This document shows positions 26,801 to 35,806 of a stretch of 64,000 nt of DNA, piece by piece (position 1 is the first letter of the stretch; the number at the start of each line of letters is the position of its first letter). The position numbers and the translations under genes are program-made. The DNA lies in contig JAFLBV010000001.1 of the NCBI GenBank assembly GCA_017302895.1, forward strand, positions 248,001 to 312,000, given 5' to 3'. The notes beneath the pieces are model-generated. The model was not told where the DNA came from and did not search any database. It saw only the letters and a list, made by a program, of their open reading frames with translations. The stretch comes from Ignavibacteria bacterium (GTDB lineage: Bacteria > Bacteroidota > Ignavibacteria > Ignavibacteriales > Ignavibacteriaceae).

Positions 26801-27142
26801 TTATCTTTTAGTTTCGTATTTCCAGCTCATGATGCCGCCCGAAAGGTTGAAAACCTTTTCGAATCCGGCTTTCGTCATCATCAAACCTGCCTGGTAGCTT
26901 CTGTTTCCGCTTCGGCAGTAGATGTAGTAGCTTTTGTTTTTATCAAGTTTTTCAACCTGACCTGCAAAACCCGCAGACATCAAATCGATGTGTTTTGCAC
27001 CCGGGATGTATCCGGCAGCCACTTCTCCTGAAGTTCTTACATCGATAACGACTGCGTCGGGATCGCTCTTGAACCCGTCATGAAATTCCGTTGCAGAAAG
27101 GTTTTTAACCTTGCTGTTTCCAAAAAAAAGATTTCTTAACAT
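26801..27142 (-). CDS. Single-domain rhodanese (sulfurtransferase)
   Basis: 113 residues, one rhodanese domain. VIDVRTSGEVAAGYIPGAKH is followed by the active-site loop IYCRSGNRS with the catalytic Cys. It moves sulfane sulfur between thiols. The first 20 residues (MLRNLFFGNSKVKNLSATEF) are not a convincing signal peptide, so a cytoplasmic location is likely. It sits 11 bases upstream of the persulfide dioxygenase fusion and 73 bases downstream of the exporter gene. An AAAGGAAA ribosome-binding site precedes the ATG. Confidence 0.92.
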   Translation of the reverse strand: MLRNLFFGNSKVKNLSATEFHDGFKSDPDAVVIDVRTSGEVAAGYIPGAKHIDLMSAGFAGQVEKLDKNKSYYIYCRSGNRSYQAGLMMTKAGFEKVFNLSGGIMSWKYETKR

Positions 27143-27215
27143 TTTGTTTCCTTTAGTTTTTAATAAAATCTATTCAGATACCCGGTGCGCCGGAAGCGTT
27201 ACTCTGCCGGGTGAA

Positions 27216-27998
27216 TTACAGGATGAACTCTTTCAGAATCATATAGAGAGCTACTATCAGTATAAAGTATCCAAACCCCTTTTTTAGTGTAGCAGTATCA
27301 ATTTTTGGTGTGAAATATCCGCCGGTCAGGATACCTGCGATCATCAGAAGAGAAAATTTGATCAGCAGTACCCAGTCGATTTGTTGTATCGCTAAAAATC
27401 CTGCGAAGAAGCCGCTCATTGCATTTATCGAAATTATCAGCAGGGAAGTTCCGATCGCTTTTTTCATCTCCATACCTGCAAAAAGAACAAGGACGGGGAC
27501 AATCATGAAGCCGCCACCGGCACCGAGAAGTCCCATGATTACCCCAAGAATCGCACCCTGAATAAAGAGGCGAAGGTTGTTTTGCGCAATTAACTTTTCA
27601 GAATCCTTTTTCTTTAGCATGGAGATTCCGGCGTAAATAATCATTATGGCGAAAAGCCCCAATAGAAAATTCTGCCTGGTTATCTGAAAACCGGAGACAG
27701 AAAGCAATACTTCAGGAATGAGAGGAACAATTACTGCGCGTGTAACGACCACCGTTACCAGAGAAGGCACTGCAAAATAGAGTGCAGGTTTAATGTCGAT
27801 ATTCCGTGATATTATGTTCCTGATTGCGCCTACCAGCGAAGTAGCCCCTACAACGAACAAGGAATATGTTATTGCCGTCAATACATCAAGTTTGAGAAGG
27901 TATGCAAAGACAGGAACAGTGAGGATCGATCCTCCGGCACCCGTCAAACCCATAACAACTCCAACGATAAACGCGATTAAGAGGGTGATAATTTCCAT
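27216..27998 (-). CDS. TauE/SafE (TSUP) family exporter
   Basis: 260 residues with about eight membrane segments and two inverted halves, each opening with a glycine-rich motif: GLTGAGGSILTVPVFAYL near residue 19 and GLLGAGGGFMIVPVLVLF near residue 157. The family exports sulfite, sulfoacetate and related sulfur anions. As the first gene of an operon with a rhodanese and a persulfide dioxygenase fusion, export of sulfite made from persulfide is the likely job. Sulfur uptake has also been reported for some family members, so direction is an inference. Confidence 0.88.
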   Translation of the reverse strand: MEIITLLIAFIVGVVMGLTGAGGSILTVPVFAYLLKLDVLTAITYSLFVVGATSLVGAIRNIISRNIDIKPALYFAVPSLVTVVVTRAVIVPLIPEVLLSVSGFQITRQNFLLGLFAIMIIYAGISMLKKKDSEKLIAQNNLRLFIQGAILGVIMGLLGAGGGFMIVPVLVLFAGMEMKKAIGTSLLIISINAMSGFFAGFLAIQQIDWVLLIKFSLLMIAGILTGGYFTPKIDTATLKKGFGYFILIVALYMILKEFIL

Positions 27999-28091
27999 TA
28001 ATAATTATTTCCTTTCCGTATTAATCCGATGCATTAAGTATCGAAAAGGATTCAAACAGTGGGGTAAATACATGTAATTTTTCAAAATCAT

Positions 28092-28127
28092 TTAAAATAA
28101 AAAGAGGCTGCCTCAAAAGACAGCCTC
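28092..28127 (-). terminator. Terminator after the 28161-29081 gene
   Basis: GAGGCTGCC, short loop, GACAGCCTC with a T-rich tail on the minus strand. Same AGGCTG/CAGCCT stem as other terminators here. Confidence 0.8.
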
Positions 28128-28160
28128 AAAAACACGGTATTTACTATAAAAAACAGGGAA

Positions 28161-29081
28161 TCAGTTAGCCACTTCAGGTTGCATATCATCGGGTCTTGTG
28201 GTAAATCTTACCTTAAGCGGGTTCTGTCCGTCCTGCCCCATGACTTTTAGCTTTGATGTGGCAATCAGTTTTATTTCACCCGGAGTTACCGATTCAATGC
28301 TGAAAATGCAGTTCTGAGTCTCTTTCATCTGAGCGGGGATCTGGTAACCAACAAAAGAGTTTCCGCCACCACCACTTGCCTTGTCTTTTTTGTAGTATGC
28401 CTGAGCATCCGTCACCACCTCGTAAAGTTCCGAAGCCATGATATTGTAGTATTCGAAAAGTTTTTGTTCAGAAAGGGCGTTAAGATCAACCTCGATTCGG
28501 GGATATCCAAATTCAGCCACTTTTGAATATACTTCCGGCTCGTCTGTAAATCCAAATATCACTTCCTTCTTACCGGCTCTTGTATCTATAAGGGCAGAGA
28601 CAGTGAGTGGGGTCTTTGCTCCGGTCCCTGTAACATCAGCTTTGTATTGTGCTTTCCTGAAACTTAAGCCCGGTTCAGCTTTTACAATTTTTAATTCCTG
28701 AAAGAGGGTTCCCAGAAACTGCTGCAAATTTTGAAAGGATTTGTCGTTCTCAAAATTCAGTTTAATGAGATAAATTTCCTGTTTGTCGAAATAGTAAAAT
28801 TTCAGACCCGCAATACCCTGAACCGATGTTTCGAAGATTTTGAAATCCATTTTCGAAGTGTCGAGGCTCAATACCTTGTCGGTAACCACCGGTTTGGAAA
28901 TTTTCTTTACTTTTTGGATGGATCCGGGACCGTCGAAAGGGGCAAAAGGATTAACCGTTTCACCGTAAACGAGGAATTGAAGTTCTCCGTCAGAGGTTTT
29001 TACAAGGAAATTGTTCAATTGTGGAAATGCTGCCTGGCTCATCAGAAGAGCTAACAATAAAAACATCTTTACATTCGTCAT
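28161..29081 (-). CDS. Exported protein of unknown function
   Basis: 306 residues with an N-terminal signal peptide (VKMFLLLALLMSQAAF) and no lipobox. The mature part is mixed alpha/beta with no motif I recognise. A lysine- and glycine-rich loop (KKDKASGGGGNSFVG) interrupts it near residue 245. Single gene with its own terminator, divergent from the YceH-like gene. Function cannot be assigned. Confidence 0.75.
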   Translation of the reverse strand: MTNVKMFLLLALLMSQAAFPQLNNFLVKTSDGELQFLVYGETVNPFAPFDGPGSIQKVKKISKPVVTDKVLSLDTSKMDFKIFETSVQGIAGLKFYYFDKQEIYLIKLNFENDKSFQNLQQFLGTLFQELKIVKAEPGLSFRKAQYKADVTGTGAKTPLTVSALIDTRAGKKEVIFGFTDEPEVYSKVAEFGYPRIEVDLNALSEQKLFEYYNIMASELYEVVTDAQAYYKKDKASGGGGNSFVGYQIPAQMKETQNCIFSIESVTPGEIKLIATSKLKVMGQDGQNPLKVRFTTRPDDMQPEVAN

Positions 29082-29201
29082 TCAGAAGTCTCTTTTCTTT
29101 ATTAATCGAATAAGTTTTTAAAAAGGATTAATCATAAAAAATCAATCTGTAATTTACGAAAACTCCTTAACTTTAAAAGTCAAACAAAAAGAAAAAAGAG
29201 A

Positions 29202-29828
29202 ATGTTACTTTCAGCAATCGAAGTCAGAATTCTCGGTTCACTGATCGAGAAAAAGCATACCACTCCGGAGTATTATCCGATGAGTCTGAACGCAATCACA
29301 AACGCATGCAATCAGAAAAGCAACCGGGATCCTGTAACGGAGTATTCCGAGGATCAAATTGAAAAGTGTATCGAGCAGCTTCGCGAAAAAAGACTTGTTA
29401 TTCGGGTCACCGGGGCGGGGATCAAAGTGCCAAAGTACCGGGAATTGTTGACGGAACAGCTTTCAGTGTTGCTTCCCGAAGAAGCTGTCATCTGTATACT
29501 TGTGCTGCGGGGTGCACAAACCTCAGGAGAGATAAAAAACAGATGTGAAAGAATTTATGATTTCAACGATCTGACAGCGGTGGAGGAGACAGTTGCAAAG
29601 CTCACTTCGAGAGAGGATCCTCTTTGCTCTGTGGTTCCGGGAACGCGGGGAAGGGGATTAAAGTACATGCATCTTTTCTACGGGCAGCCCGAGATTCAGA
29701 AAAGTGAAGATGCCTTCGAAGTTGCCTACAAGCCTCTCATCGAGGATGAAGTGAGGTTATTAAGGCTTGAAGTTGAGACTCTCAAAGAAGAGATAGCCGG
29801 AATCAAACGGGAACTCGGTATAGGGTGA
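29202..29828 (+). CDS. YceH family protein (DUF480)
   Basis: 208 residues. The N-terminal LLSAIEVRILGSLIEKKHTTPEYYPMSLNA-like start (positions 2-31) and the ACNQKSNRDPV motif identify the YceH/DUF480 family, which has two winged-helix domains. The second domain (about 95-165) has VICILVLRGAQTSGEIKNRC. A coiled coil closes the protein (RLEVETLKEEIAGIKRELG). The fold suggests DNA binding, but the function is not established. Monocistronic, convergent with the OB-fold lipoprotein gene. Confidence 0.88.
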   Translation: MLLSAIEVRILGSLIEKKHTTPEYYPMSLNAITNACNQKSNRDPVTEYSEDQIEKCIEQLREKRLVIRVTGAGIKVPKYRELLTEQLSVLLPEEAVICILVLRGAQTSGEIKNRCERIYDFNDLTAVEETVAKLTSREDPLCSVVPGTRGRGLKYMHLFYGQPEIQKSEDAFEVAYKPLIEDEVRLLRLEVETLKEEIAGIKRELGIG

Positions 29829-29838
29829 TCTCCGGAAT

Positions 29839-29883
29839 TAAAAAAAAATAGAGGCTGCCGGATAATGTTACCGTAACAGCCTC
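29839..29883. terminator. Bidirectional terminator between yceH-like and OB-fold lipoprotein genes
   Basis: GAGGCTG...CAGCCTC stem with an inner CGGATAATGTTACCG hairpin. The minus strand has a long T run (TATTTTTTTT); the plus side is weaker. Confidence 0.75.
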
Positions 29884-29925
29884 ATAAAATTCAGATTAAG
29901 ATTCTACTTAAACTGGGAAACCTGA

Positions 29926-30666
29926 TTATTTTTTCTCGAGAATTTTTGCTTCTTCGATAATCACATCATACTTGTAGCCGGCGCCAAAATCTTTATCGAC
30001 AGAAACCTTTCCTTCGATGAGAATGGTTTTTCCAACTTCCGGAACTTCACCTGAGGTGATGGTAAGATCGTATTCTTTTCCGGCCGCAGTTCCGTCCTGA
30101 ATATGAATCCAATTGGTGTTCATAATTCCGGCGTTAACTTTCATTACTTTTCCTCTCAGTTTGACTGATTTGTTTTTCAGCTCATTCTTTTTCGAGAAGA
30201 CTTCAGCAACGGTAACTCCACCGGGAGCTTTTTCAACTTTTACTGCTTCCTGTGGTGCTGTTTCTTTTTCAGGATGTTTGAAGTCTGCAGGAAGTTCGGT
30301 TGCACTTCCGACCTGACCGCCGAACGAAGCTTTGTCTTTGGCAGGATCATTTACGAAAAGGATGCTTTCAAAAGTTTTTCCGGCTTCCTTGCCCTCGAAA
30401 TTTTTCATTTCCATTGACTGGGTAAAGTAAAGGTTTTCGCCGACTTTTGCGTCCACTTTCTGAACAGCGATCCAGATTTCGCCCGACTCCTCTTTAACTC
30501 TCATATATGTATAAGCAGAGGTTTGAATAATTTCAAGAATTTCTCCGCCTCTTACAGCCATTACAGCAGCTTCATTCCCTTTTGTGGGTGTTTTTGGTGT
30601 TTCTTTGCCGCCACAGCCTGCAAAAATGAAGGCTATGGTAACTAATGCCAGGATTGTTTTTTTCAT
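29926..30666 (-). CDS. Lipoprotein with OB-fold (nucleic-acid-binding-like) domain
   Basis: The start is best placed at ATG 30666 (246 residues), because it opens directly into a lipoprotein signal (MKKTILALVTIAFIFAGC, lipid Cys at residue 18). Upstream start codons would add a leader unlike a signal peptide. The C-terminal 90 residues (VTVAEVFSKKNELKNKSVKLRGKVMKV region, then WIHIQDGTA and GKTILIEGKVSVDKDFGAGYKY) form an OB-fold like that in NrfJ-type and other periplasmic proteins near cytochrome genes. Divergent from the HemX-like haem operon, so a role in cytochrome maturation is possible but unproven. Confidence 0.75.
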   Translation of the reverse strand: MKKTILALVTIAFIFAGCGGKETPKTPTKGNEAAVMAVRGGEILEIIQTSAYTYMRVKEESGEIWIAVQKVDAKVGENLYFTQSMEMKNFEGKEAGKTFESILFVNDPAKDKASFGGQVGSATELPADFKHPEKETAPQEAVKVEKAPGGVTVAEVFSKKNELKNKSVKLRGKVMKVNAGIMNTNWIHIQDGTAAGKEYDLTITSGEVPEVGKTILIEGKVSVDKDFGAGYKYDVIIEEAKILEKK

Positions 30667-30859
30667 TGTACTTCCGGTTCTCTTTTTGGTTATGATATTT
30701 AAAAAATTATAAGTTATTTTAGATGCTAAATTAAAAAAATAATTTAAGAAAATGTCCACAAATTTAATAAATGACAGTATAAGAACAAACCCAAATAAAA
30801 GGTTTTTTTCGTATATTTGTCAGTACAAATAAATATTTTTTAAGCCCGGCAAACATACA

Positions 30860-31687
30860 ATGCTTGAGACCATTCACCTGCTAAATTATTCTCTCCCGAT
30901 CCTTTATGCTGTGATATTTTCCGTTTATCTCGTCGATTTTTTCAAAGATAAACCTGTATTGCACAATGTGAAGAGGATATTTTTATTCGTAACACTGATC
31001 ATACACACTGTATATCTTCTTTTGTGGACTATTCATTTTGACCATCCGCCAATTACAACAAAGTTTGAAATATTCACAGTTTTGGCTTGTTCGGTCGCCT
31101 TTTCCTATTTTCTGATCGAGTTGTCTTCAGACATAAGAGCAACCGGTTCTTTCATCATTCTGTTTTCACTCGTTTTTCAAACCATATCGTCACTTTTCAT
31201 ACAGGATTTGGTTGATGTTCCTGCCGTATTAAAGAACAGACTTCTTGGCTTGCATGTAATTTCGGCACTGTTCGGATATGCAGCCATTACCATTTCTGCG
31301 GTCTATGCCATTTTGTTTACCGTGCAGTACAAGAAAATCAAACTTAATCAGTTCGGGTTGATATTCAACAGGCTTCCGAGTCTTGAAATGCTCGAAAAAC
31401 TCGCAGTAAATTCGGTTTTTGTGGGATTTGCTCTTCTTACCATAGCCATACTGATCGGAACGATCTGGTTACCTGTGGCATTTCCGAATTTTAGCCTTCT
31501 CGATCCAAAACTCCTCTCTACCGGAGCAGTATGGCTCATATACGGGATTGGAATCGTAACCCGTTTCACAACCGGTCTTTACGGTAAAAAATTCATGATC
31601 TACTCGATAACCGGTTTTGTAGCTGCAATCATAGCACTTGGGATCACCGGTATCCTGGGGTCAAGTTTCCATCAATTTAACAAATAA
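30860..31687 (+). CDS. HemX/CcsA-like membrane protein
   Basis: 275 residues with about eight membrane segments. It belongs to the cytochrome c assembly (CcsA/HemX) superfamily: His-containing helices (LHVISALFGYAAITISAVYAI near residue 130) and the tail SLLDPKLLSTGAVWLIYG with RFTTGLYGKKF. The tryptophan-rich WWD haem-handling motif of true CcsA is not visible, which favours the HemX branch, known to affect the level of glutamyl-tRNA reductase. It heads the haem operon, 33 bases before hemA, a conserved arrangement. A TATATTTG box at 30812-30819 may be its promoter -7 element. Confidence 0.85.
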   Translation: MLETIHLLNYSLPILYAVIFSVYLVDFFKDKPVLHNVKRIFLFVTLIIHTVYLLLWTIHFDHPPITTKFEIFTVLACSVAFSYFLIELSSDIRATGSFIILFSLVFQTISSLFIQDLVDVPAVLKNRLLGLHVISALFGYAAITISAVYAILFTVQYKKIKLNQFGLIFNRLPSLEMLEKLAVNSVFVGFALLTIAILIGTIWLPVAFPNFSLLDPKLLSTGAVWLIYGIGIVTRFTTGLYGKKFMIYSITGFVAAIIALGITGILGSSFHQFNK

Positions 31688-31720
31688 AAATTTTATTCCC
31701 GGTTTGACCGGAGATTCAAT

Positions 31721-33007
31721 ATGAACCTGATTGGTACTTCAATAAATCATCATACAGCATCCATCGAACAGAGAGAGGCACTTCACCTTTCGAAGAACGA
31801 GATAACCGAGTTCATGGATGTCCTCAGAAGAGAATATCTTACTGACGGATTTGTAATATCCACCTGTAACCGAACAGAGATATTCGGGTTACCGGTTGAG
31901 AACGACCTGAATATAGCAAAGATTCAGGATGCACTTCTCAATTTTAAAAAAGTGGAGGGGCTGTCGAATAAAAATTTCCTCAACTTTTTCTCATGTGGTG
32001 CTGTTAAACATCTGTTTAGTGTCACTTCAGGCATTGATTCTTTGATTCTTGGTGACAGTCAGATACACGGCCAGATGAAAGAGGCTTTCCAACTCGCAAT
32101 TGACATGAATTTTGCGGGAACGGTAATGAGGAGAATTTTTGATACCGCAGTAAAAGTGGGAAAGAGAAGCATATCCGAAACTGCAATAGGTGAAGGCGCG
32201 GTATCAGTGAGTTATGCAGCGATTCAGGTTGTTGAAAAGATTTTTTCCTCTTTTGAAAACAAATCAGCAATCGTGATAGGCGCAGGCGAGACGGGTGAAC
32301 TGGCGGCAGTTCACTTGAAGGACAAAGGGATCGGAAAAATAGCAATTGCGAACAGAACCCTTTCAAGGGCGGAGGAGCTCGCAAGAAAAGTTTATGGTGA
32401 AATAGTCCCGTTCGAAAACCTTAAAGAGAATTTGCACAATTTTGATATAATTGTTTCCGCGACTTCCGCTCCGGGAGTAATTATCAATCTTGATGAGGTT
32501 AAGGCGATAGTTAAGAAAAGAAGGGGGACGCCCGTCTGTTTGATGGACCTGGCACTTCCAAGAGACATTGACCCTGCAGTTGCAAAACTTGATGGTGTGT
32601 TCTATAATGATATCGATTCCCTTGGGAAGATAATCGATCAGAACATCAAGAGGCGGGAAAAAGAGATTCCTGCAGTAGAGAATATCATTCTTGAGGAGAT
32701 GCAGAATCTTTTTAGCTGGTACAACACCCTTGAAGTAATACCGACCATTAAAAAAATTCGTGATTTCTTCGAGGATATCAGACAGGAAGAGATTGAAAAA
32801 ATAAGACACAAAATTCATGAGGATGACCTCAAAAAGCTTGATGACATGACAAAGAGGCTTGTCGGGCGTTTGCTCCACAATCCTACGATCAGGCTAAGAC
32901 AGGTGGCGGAAAGCGGTCTGAATTATCAGGAAGTAGCGAACTACACTTCCGTTATCTCAAGTCTGTTTGAACCACAAGGCATTAACGAAGAAATCAAAAA
33001 AGATTAA
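31721..33007 (+). CDS. hemA: Glutamyl-tRNA reductase
   Basis: 428 residues. It reduces glutamyl-tRNA to glutamate-1-semialdehyde, the first committed step of C5-pathway tetrapyrrole synthesis. The catalytic Cys49 lies in ISTCNRTEIFG. A Rossmann NADPH site (VIGAGETGELAA) and a C-terminal dimerisation helix domain follow. Length is normal. It needs tRNA-Glu, and a tRNA-Glu(UUC) is encoded at 12162. The partner hemL (aminomutase) is not in the window. Part of a tight operon hemX-like, A, C, D, E, N, H, Y. Confidence 0.97.
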   Translation: MNLIGTSINHHTASIEQREALHLSKNEITEFMDVLRREYLTDGFVISTCNRTEIFGLPVENDLNIAKIQDALLNFKKVEGLSNKNFLNFFSCGAVKHLFSVTSGIDSLILGDSQIHGQMKEAFQLAIDMNFAGTVMRRIFDTAVKVGKRSISETAIGEGAVSVSYAAIQVVEKIFSSFENKSAIVIGAGETGELAAVHLKDKGIGKIAIANRTLSRAEELARKVYGEIVPFENLKENLHNFDIIVSATSAPGVIINLDEVKAIVKKRRGTPVCLMDLALPRDIDPAVAKLDGVFYNDIDSLGKIIDQNIKRREKEIPAVENIILEEMQNLFSWYNTLEVIPTIKKIRDFFEDIRQEEIEKIRHKIHEDDLKKLDDMTKRLVGRLLHNPTIRLRQVAESGLNYQEVANYTSVISSLFEPQGINEEIKKD

Positions 33008-33028
33008 TAAATAGAGATACTTTTTTTT

Positions 33029-33955
33029 ATGAAAATTAGAATTGGTACAAGACAAAGCAAACTTGCTTTATGGCAGACTGAACATGTAAAATCAGAGTTG
33101 ATGAGACATCACCCTGGTATCGAAGTGGAAGTAATTCACATAAACACCAAGGGAGACAAGATTCTGGATGTCGCACTCTCAAAAATCGGTGACAAGGGAC
33201 TTTTTACGAAAGAACTTGAAACAGCACTTCTTGAAGGACAGGTTGACCTCGCTGTTCACTCTCTGAAGGATCTGGAAACAAACATGCCGAAGGGACTCGC
33301 TTTGGCTGCAGTTTCAAAAAGACATGATGTAAACGATGTACTGATCGCCCGTGAAAAGGGGACGACAATAGATTCACTCCCTGAAAACGGAACTGTAGCA
33401 ACAGGATCGCTTAGACGAAGGAGTCAGCTCTTAAATTTAAGACCCGATCTTAAAGTTGCCGAACTTAGGGGAAATGTACCAACCAGAATTCAAAAATTTC
33501 TCGACAGCGATTGGGATGCCATTATCCTTGCGAGAGCAGGAGTTGAGAGACTTGGGCTGGAAGAACATATATCCTCAATCATTCCGATTGATTTGATGCT
33601 ACCCGCAGTCGGTCAGGGTGCACTCGGGCTTCAAACCCGTGAAGATGATGTGGAATCGATGAAAATAGTCGATTGCCTGCATGATAATAATATCTTCGCT
33701 GCGGTTTCTGCTGAAAGAGCGTTTCTCCGTCAACTTGAAGGAGGTTGTCAGGTGCCGATCGCCGCTCATGCTATCACTAAACCAAACGGACTTTTCCTGA
33801 AGGCGTATATTGGGACAATTGACGGGACACAGGCGATGAGAGGATATGTAAGAGGCAGCAAATTCGAAGCTGAAGAACTCGGCATCGGACTTGCCAAAGA
33901 CATGTTTGACGATGGTGGGAAAGAAATAATTGCCACAATTGACAGGATTTCCTGA
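33029..33955 (+). CDS. hemC: Hydroxymethylbilane synthase (porphobilinogen deaminase)
   Basis: 308 residues. It polymerises four porphobilinogen units into hydroxymethylbilane. IRIGTRQSKLALWQTEHV at the N-terminus, HSLKDLET, and the cofactor-binding Cys240 (EGGCQVPIAAHA), which holds the dipyrromethane primer, are all present. Starts 21 bases after hemA and is followed by hemD with only two bases between. Confidence 0.97.
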   Translation: MKIRIGTRQSKLALWQTEHVKSELMRHHPGIEVEVIHINTKGDKILDVALSKIGDKGLFTKELETALLEGQVDLAVHSLKDLETNMPKGLALAAVSKRHDVNDVLIAREKGTTIDSLPENGTVATGSLRRRSQLLNLRPDLKVAELRGNVPTRIQKFLDSDWDAIILARAGVERLGLEEHISSIIPIDLMLPAVGQGALGLQTREDDVESMKIVDCLHDNNIFAAVSAERAFLRQLEGGCQVPIAAHAITKPNGLFLKAYIGTIDGTQAMRGYVRGSKFEAEELGIGLAKDMFDDGGKEIIATIDRIS

Positions 33956-33957
33956 TA

Positions 33958-34752
33958 TTGGCTTCCAATCCGGTTGTGAGAAAACCTTTCGTTATTTCGT
34001 TCAGGGCTGAATCAGAGTCTGATGAAACACTTGAACTTTTTCAGAAACATGGGTTTGATGGAAGAAACATCCCCCTGATTAGAATGACTCCGGTGATCAA
34101 TGATTCATCAGTTGATGCAATTGCCAGAACAGGGGAATTTGAGATAATAATCTTCACTTCTGTGCACGCACTTTATTCCACAGTCCAAATAATGGATAAA
34201 CTTGGAATAAGCCTGTCGGATTTTAAGTCTCTTTCCATAGCATGTGTCGGAGAAAAAACAGCTAAAAAGGTGCTGGAATATTTTCCGGAAAACGAAGTGA
34301 TAATCCCTGCTACTTTTACTGCTGACGGACTGGTGGATTTTTTGAGCAAGGCGAGCATTGGGAACAAAAAGATTCTTCTGCCTGTGGGTAATCTTTCCAA
34401 AGAATCATTGGCAGACAATCTGGAAGCACTCGGGGCTGAAGTGGAAAAAGTTATCGTTTACAAAAATGATCCGCCTTTACAGGATGAATATCAGTCGATC
34501 AGGGAGTATCTGACACATTTTGCACCGGACTATTTGATCTTTACCAGTCCCTCAACATTTAAGAATTTTTTAAGGGTGTTTGGTGAATTCGCAGACCAGG
34601 CATTAAAAGTGTATCCGGCTTGTGCCATAGGGGATGTAACTGCCGAAGTAATAGAAAAGAGCGGATATCCGGTTTTTCTTGTCCCTTCCGTCTATACTTT
34701 GGAAACATTATTGATTGAATTGAAAAATAAAATTTCGGAGAATAAATTTTGA
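33958..34752 (+). CDS. hemD: Uroporphyrinogen-III synthase
   Basis: 264 residues. It closes hydroxymethylbilane with inversion of ring D to give uroporphyrinogen III, the branch point to haem, sirohaem and B12. Sequence conservation in this family is low; the two-domain pattern FVISFRAES...IIFTSVHAL and, near the end, YLIFTSPSTFKNFLRVFG plus ACAIGDVTAEVIEKSGY identifies it. Start is TTG 33958 because no ATG lies near the N-terminus. The stop overlaps the hemE start by four bases. Confidence 0.9.
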   Translation: MASNPVVRKPFVISFRAESESDETLELFQKHGFDGRNIPLIRMTPVINDSSVDAIARTGEFEIIIFTSVHALYSTVQIMDKLGISLSDFKSLSIACVGEKTAKKVLEYFPENEVIIPATFTADGLVDFLSKASIGNKKILLPVGNLSKESLADNLEALGAEVEKVIVYKNDPPLQDEYQSIREYLTHFAPDYLIFTSPSTFKNFLRVFGEFADQALKVYPACAIGDVTAEVIEKSGYPVFLVPSVYTLETLLIELKNKISENKF

Positions 34753-35795
34753 AAATATTTAAGAACGATCTCTTTCTTCGTACCCTGAGAGGGGAAAAAA
34801 CTGAAAGAACTCCAATCTGGGTGATGAGACAGGCAGGAAGATACCTTCCTGAATACCGGGCTGTCCGTGAGAAAGCCGACTTCATTACCATGTGTAAAAC
34901 CCCTGAACTTGCTGCTGAAGTGACGATTCAGCCCGTTGATATAATCGGGGTTGATGTTGCCATTATTTTTTCAGACATCCTGGTAATACCTGAAGCGATG
35001 GGACTTGAATTTATAATGAATGAGGGGACAGGACCTGTTTTCCCGAGCCCGATAAGAAATGCGGCTGACCTTGCAAGGATCTCGGAATTCGACCCGATTG
35101 ACAAACTTAAATATGTAATGGATGCTGTTTCCCTTACTGCAAAGGAACTTGACGGCAGGGTGCCGCTTATTGGTTTTTCAGGTGCACCATGGACTCTCCT
35201 AACATACATGGTAGAAGGGAAGGGATCCAAGAATTTCAGCAAAATTAAAGAATTTGTTTACAACGAGAGAAAATCAGCTCACAAGATACTCGACATGCTG
35301 ACAAATGTCATCATAGGGTATCTTAAAGCGAAGGTTGCAGCCGGTGCTGATGCTGTTCAGGTTTTTGATACCTGGGGAAGCATTCTCTCACCATCACAGT
35401 TCGAGGAATTTTCGAAGCCATATATTAAAAGAATTGTCGATGAGTTAAAACCTCACGCTCCCGTTATCGTCTTCGCCAAAGGAGTGAATTACAATTTTTC
35501 AAAACTTGCAGAACTTGAAGCCGATGGTTACAGTTTCGACTGGACGGTTGACCTTGCAGCGGTCAAAAGAGAAATCGGTGACCGTGCGGTTGTGCAGGGA
35601 AACATGGACCCGACAATTCTTTACGCACCGAAACAAACCATAAGAGAAGAAGCGGACAAAATTCTTGCATCCCTTGATTCGGGGCACCGCCACATCTTCA
35701 ATCTGGGACATGGAATTCTTCCGGATGTAAAACCAGAAAATCTTAAGACTCTTGTTGATTATATTAAGAGCGACAGCCATAAATATCATAACTGA
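34749..35795 (+). CDS. hemE: Uroporphyrinogen decarboxylase
   Basis: 348 residues. It converts uroporphyrinogen III to coproporphyrinogen III. Signature PIWVMRQAGRYLPEYR near residue 22, IIFSDILVIPEAMGLEF, GFSGAPWTLLTYMVEG and VFDTWGSILSP are typical. Starts at TTG 34749 overlapping the hemD stop. No cofactor is needed. Normal length. Confidence 0.97.
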   Translation: MKIFKNDLFLRTLRGEKTERTPIWVMRQAGRYLPEYRAVREKADFITMCKTPELAAEVTIQPVDIIGVDVAIIFSDILVIPEAMGLEFIMNEGTGPVFPSPIRNAADLARISEFDPIDKLKYVMDAVSLTAKELDGRVPLIGFSGAPWTLLTYMVEGKGSKNFSKIKEFVYNERKSAHKILDMLTNVIIGYLKAKVAAGADAVQVFDTWGSILSPSQFEEFSKPYIKRIVDELKPHAPVIVFAKGVNYNFSKLAELEADGYSFDWTVDLAAVKREIGDRAVVQGNMDPTILYAPKQTIREEADKILASLDSGHRHIFNLGHGILPDVKPENLKTLVDYIKSDSHKYHN

Positions 35796-35806
35796 TTGGA
35801 CTTAAA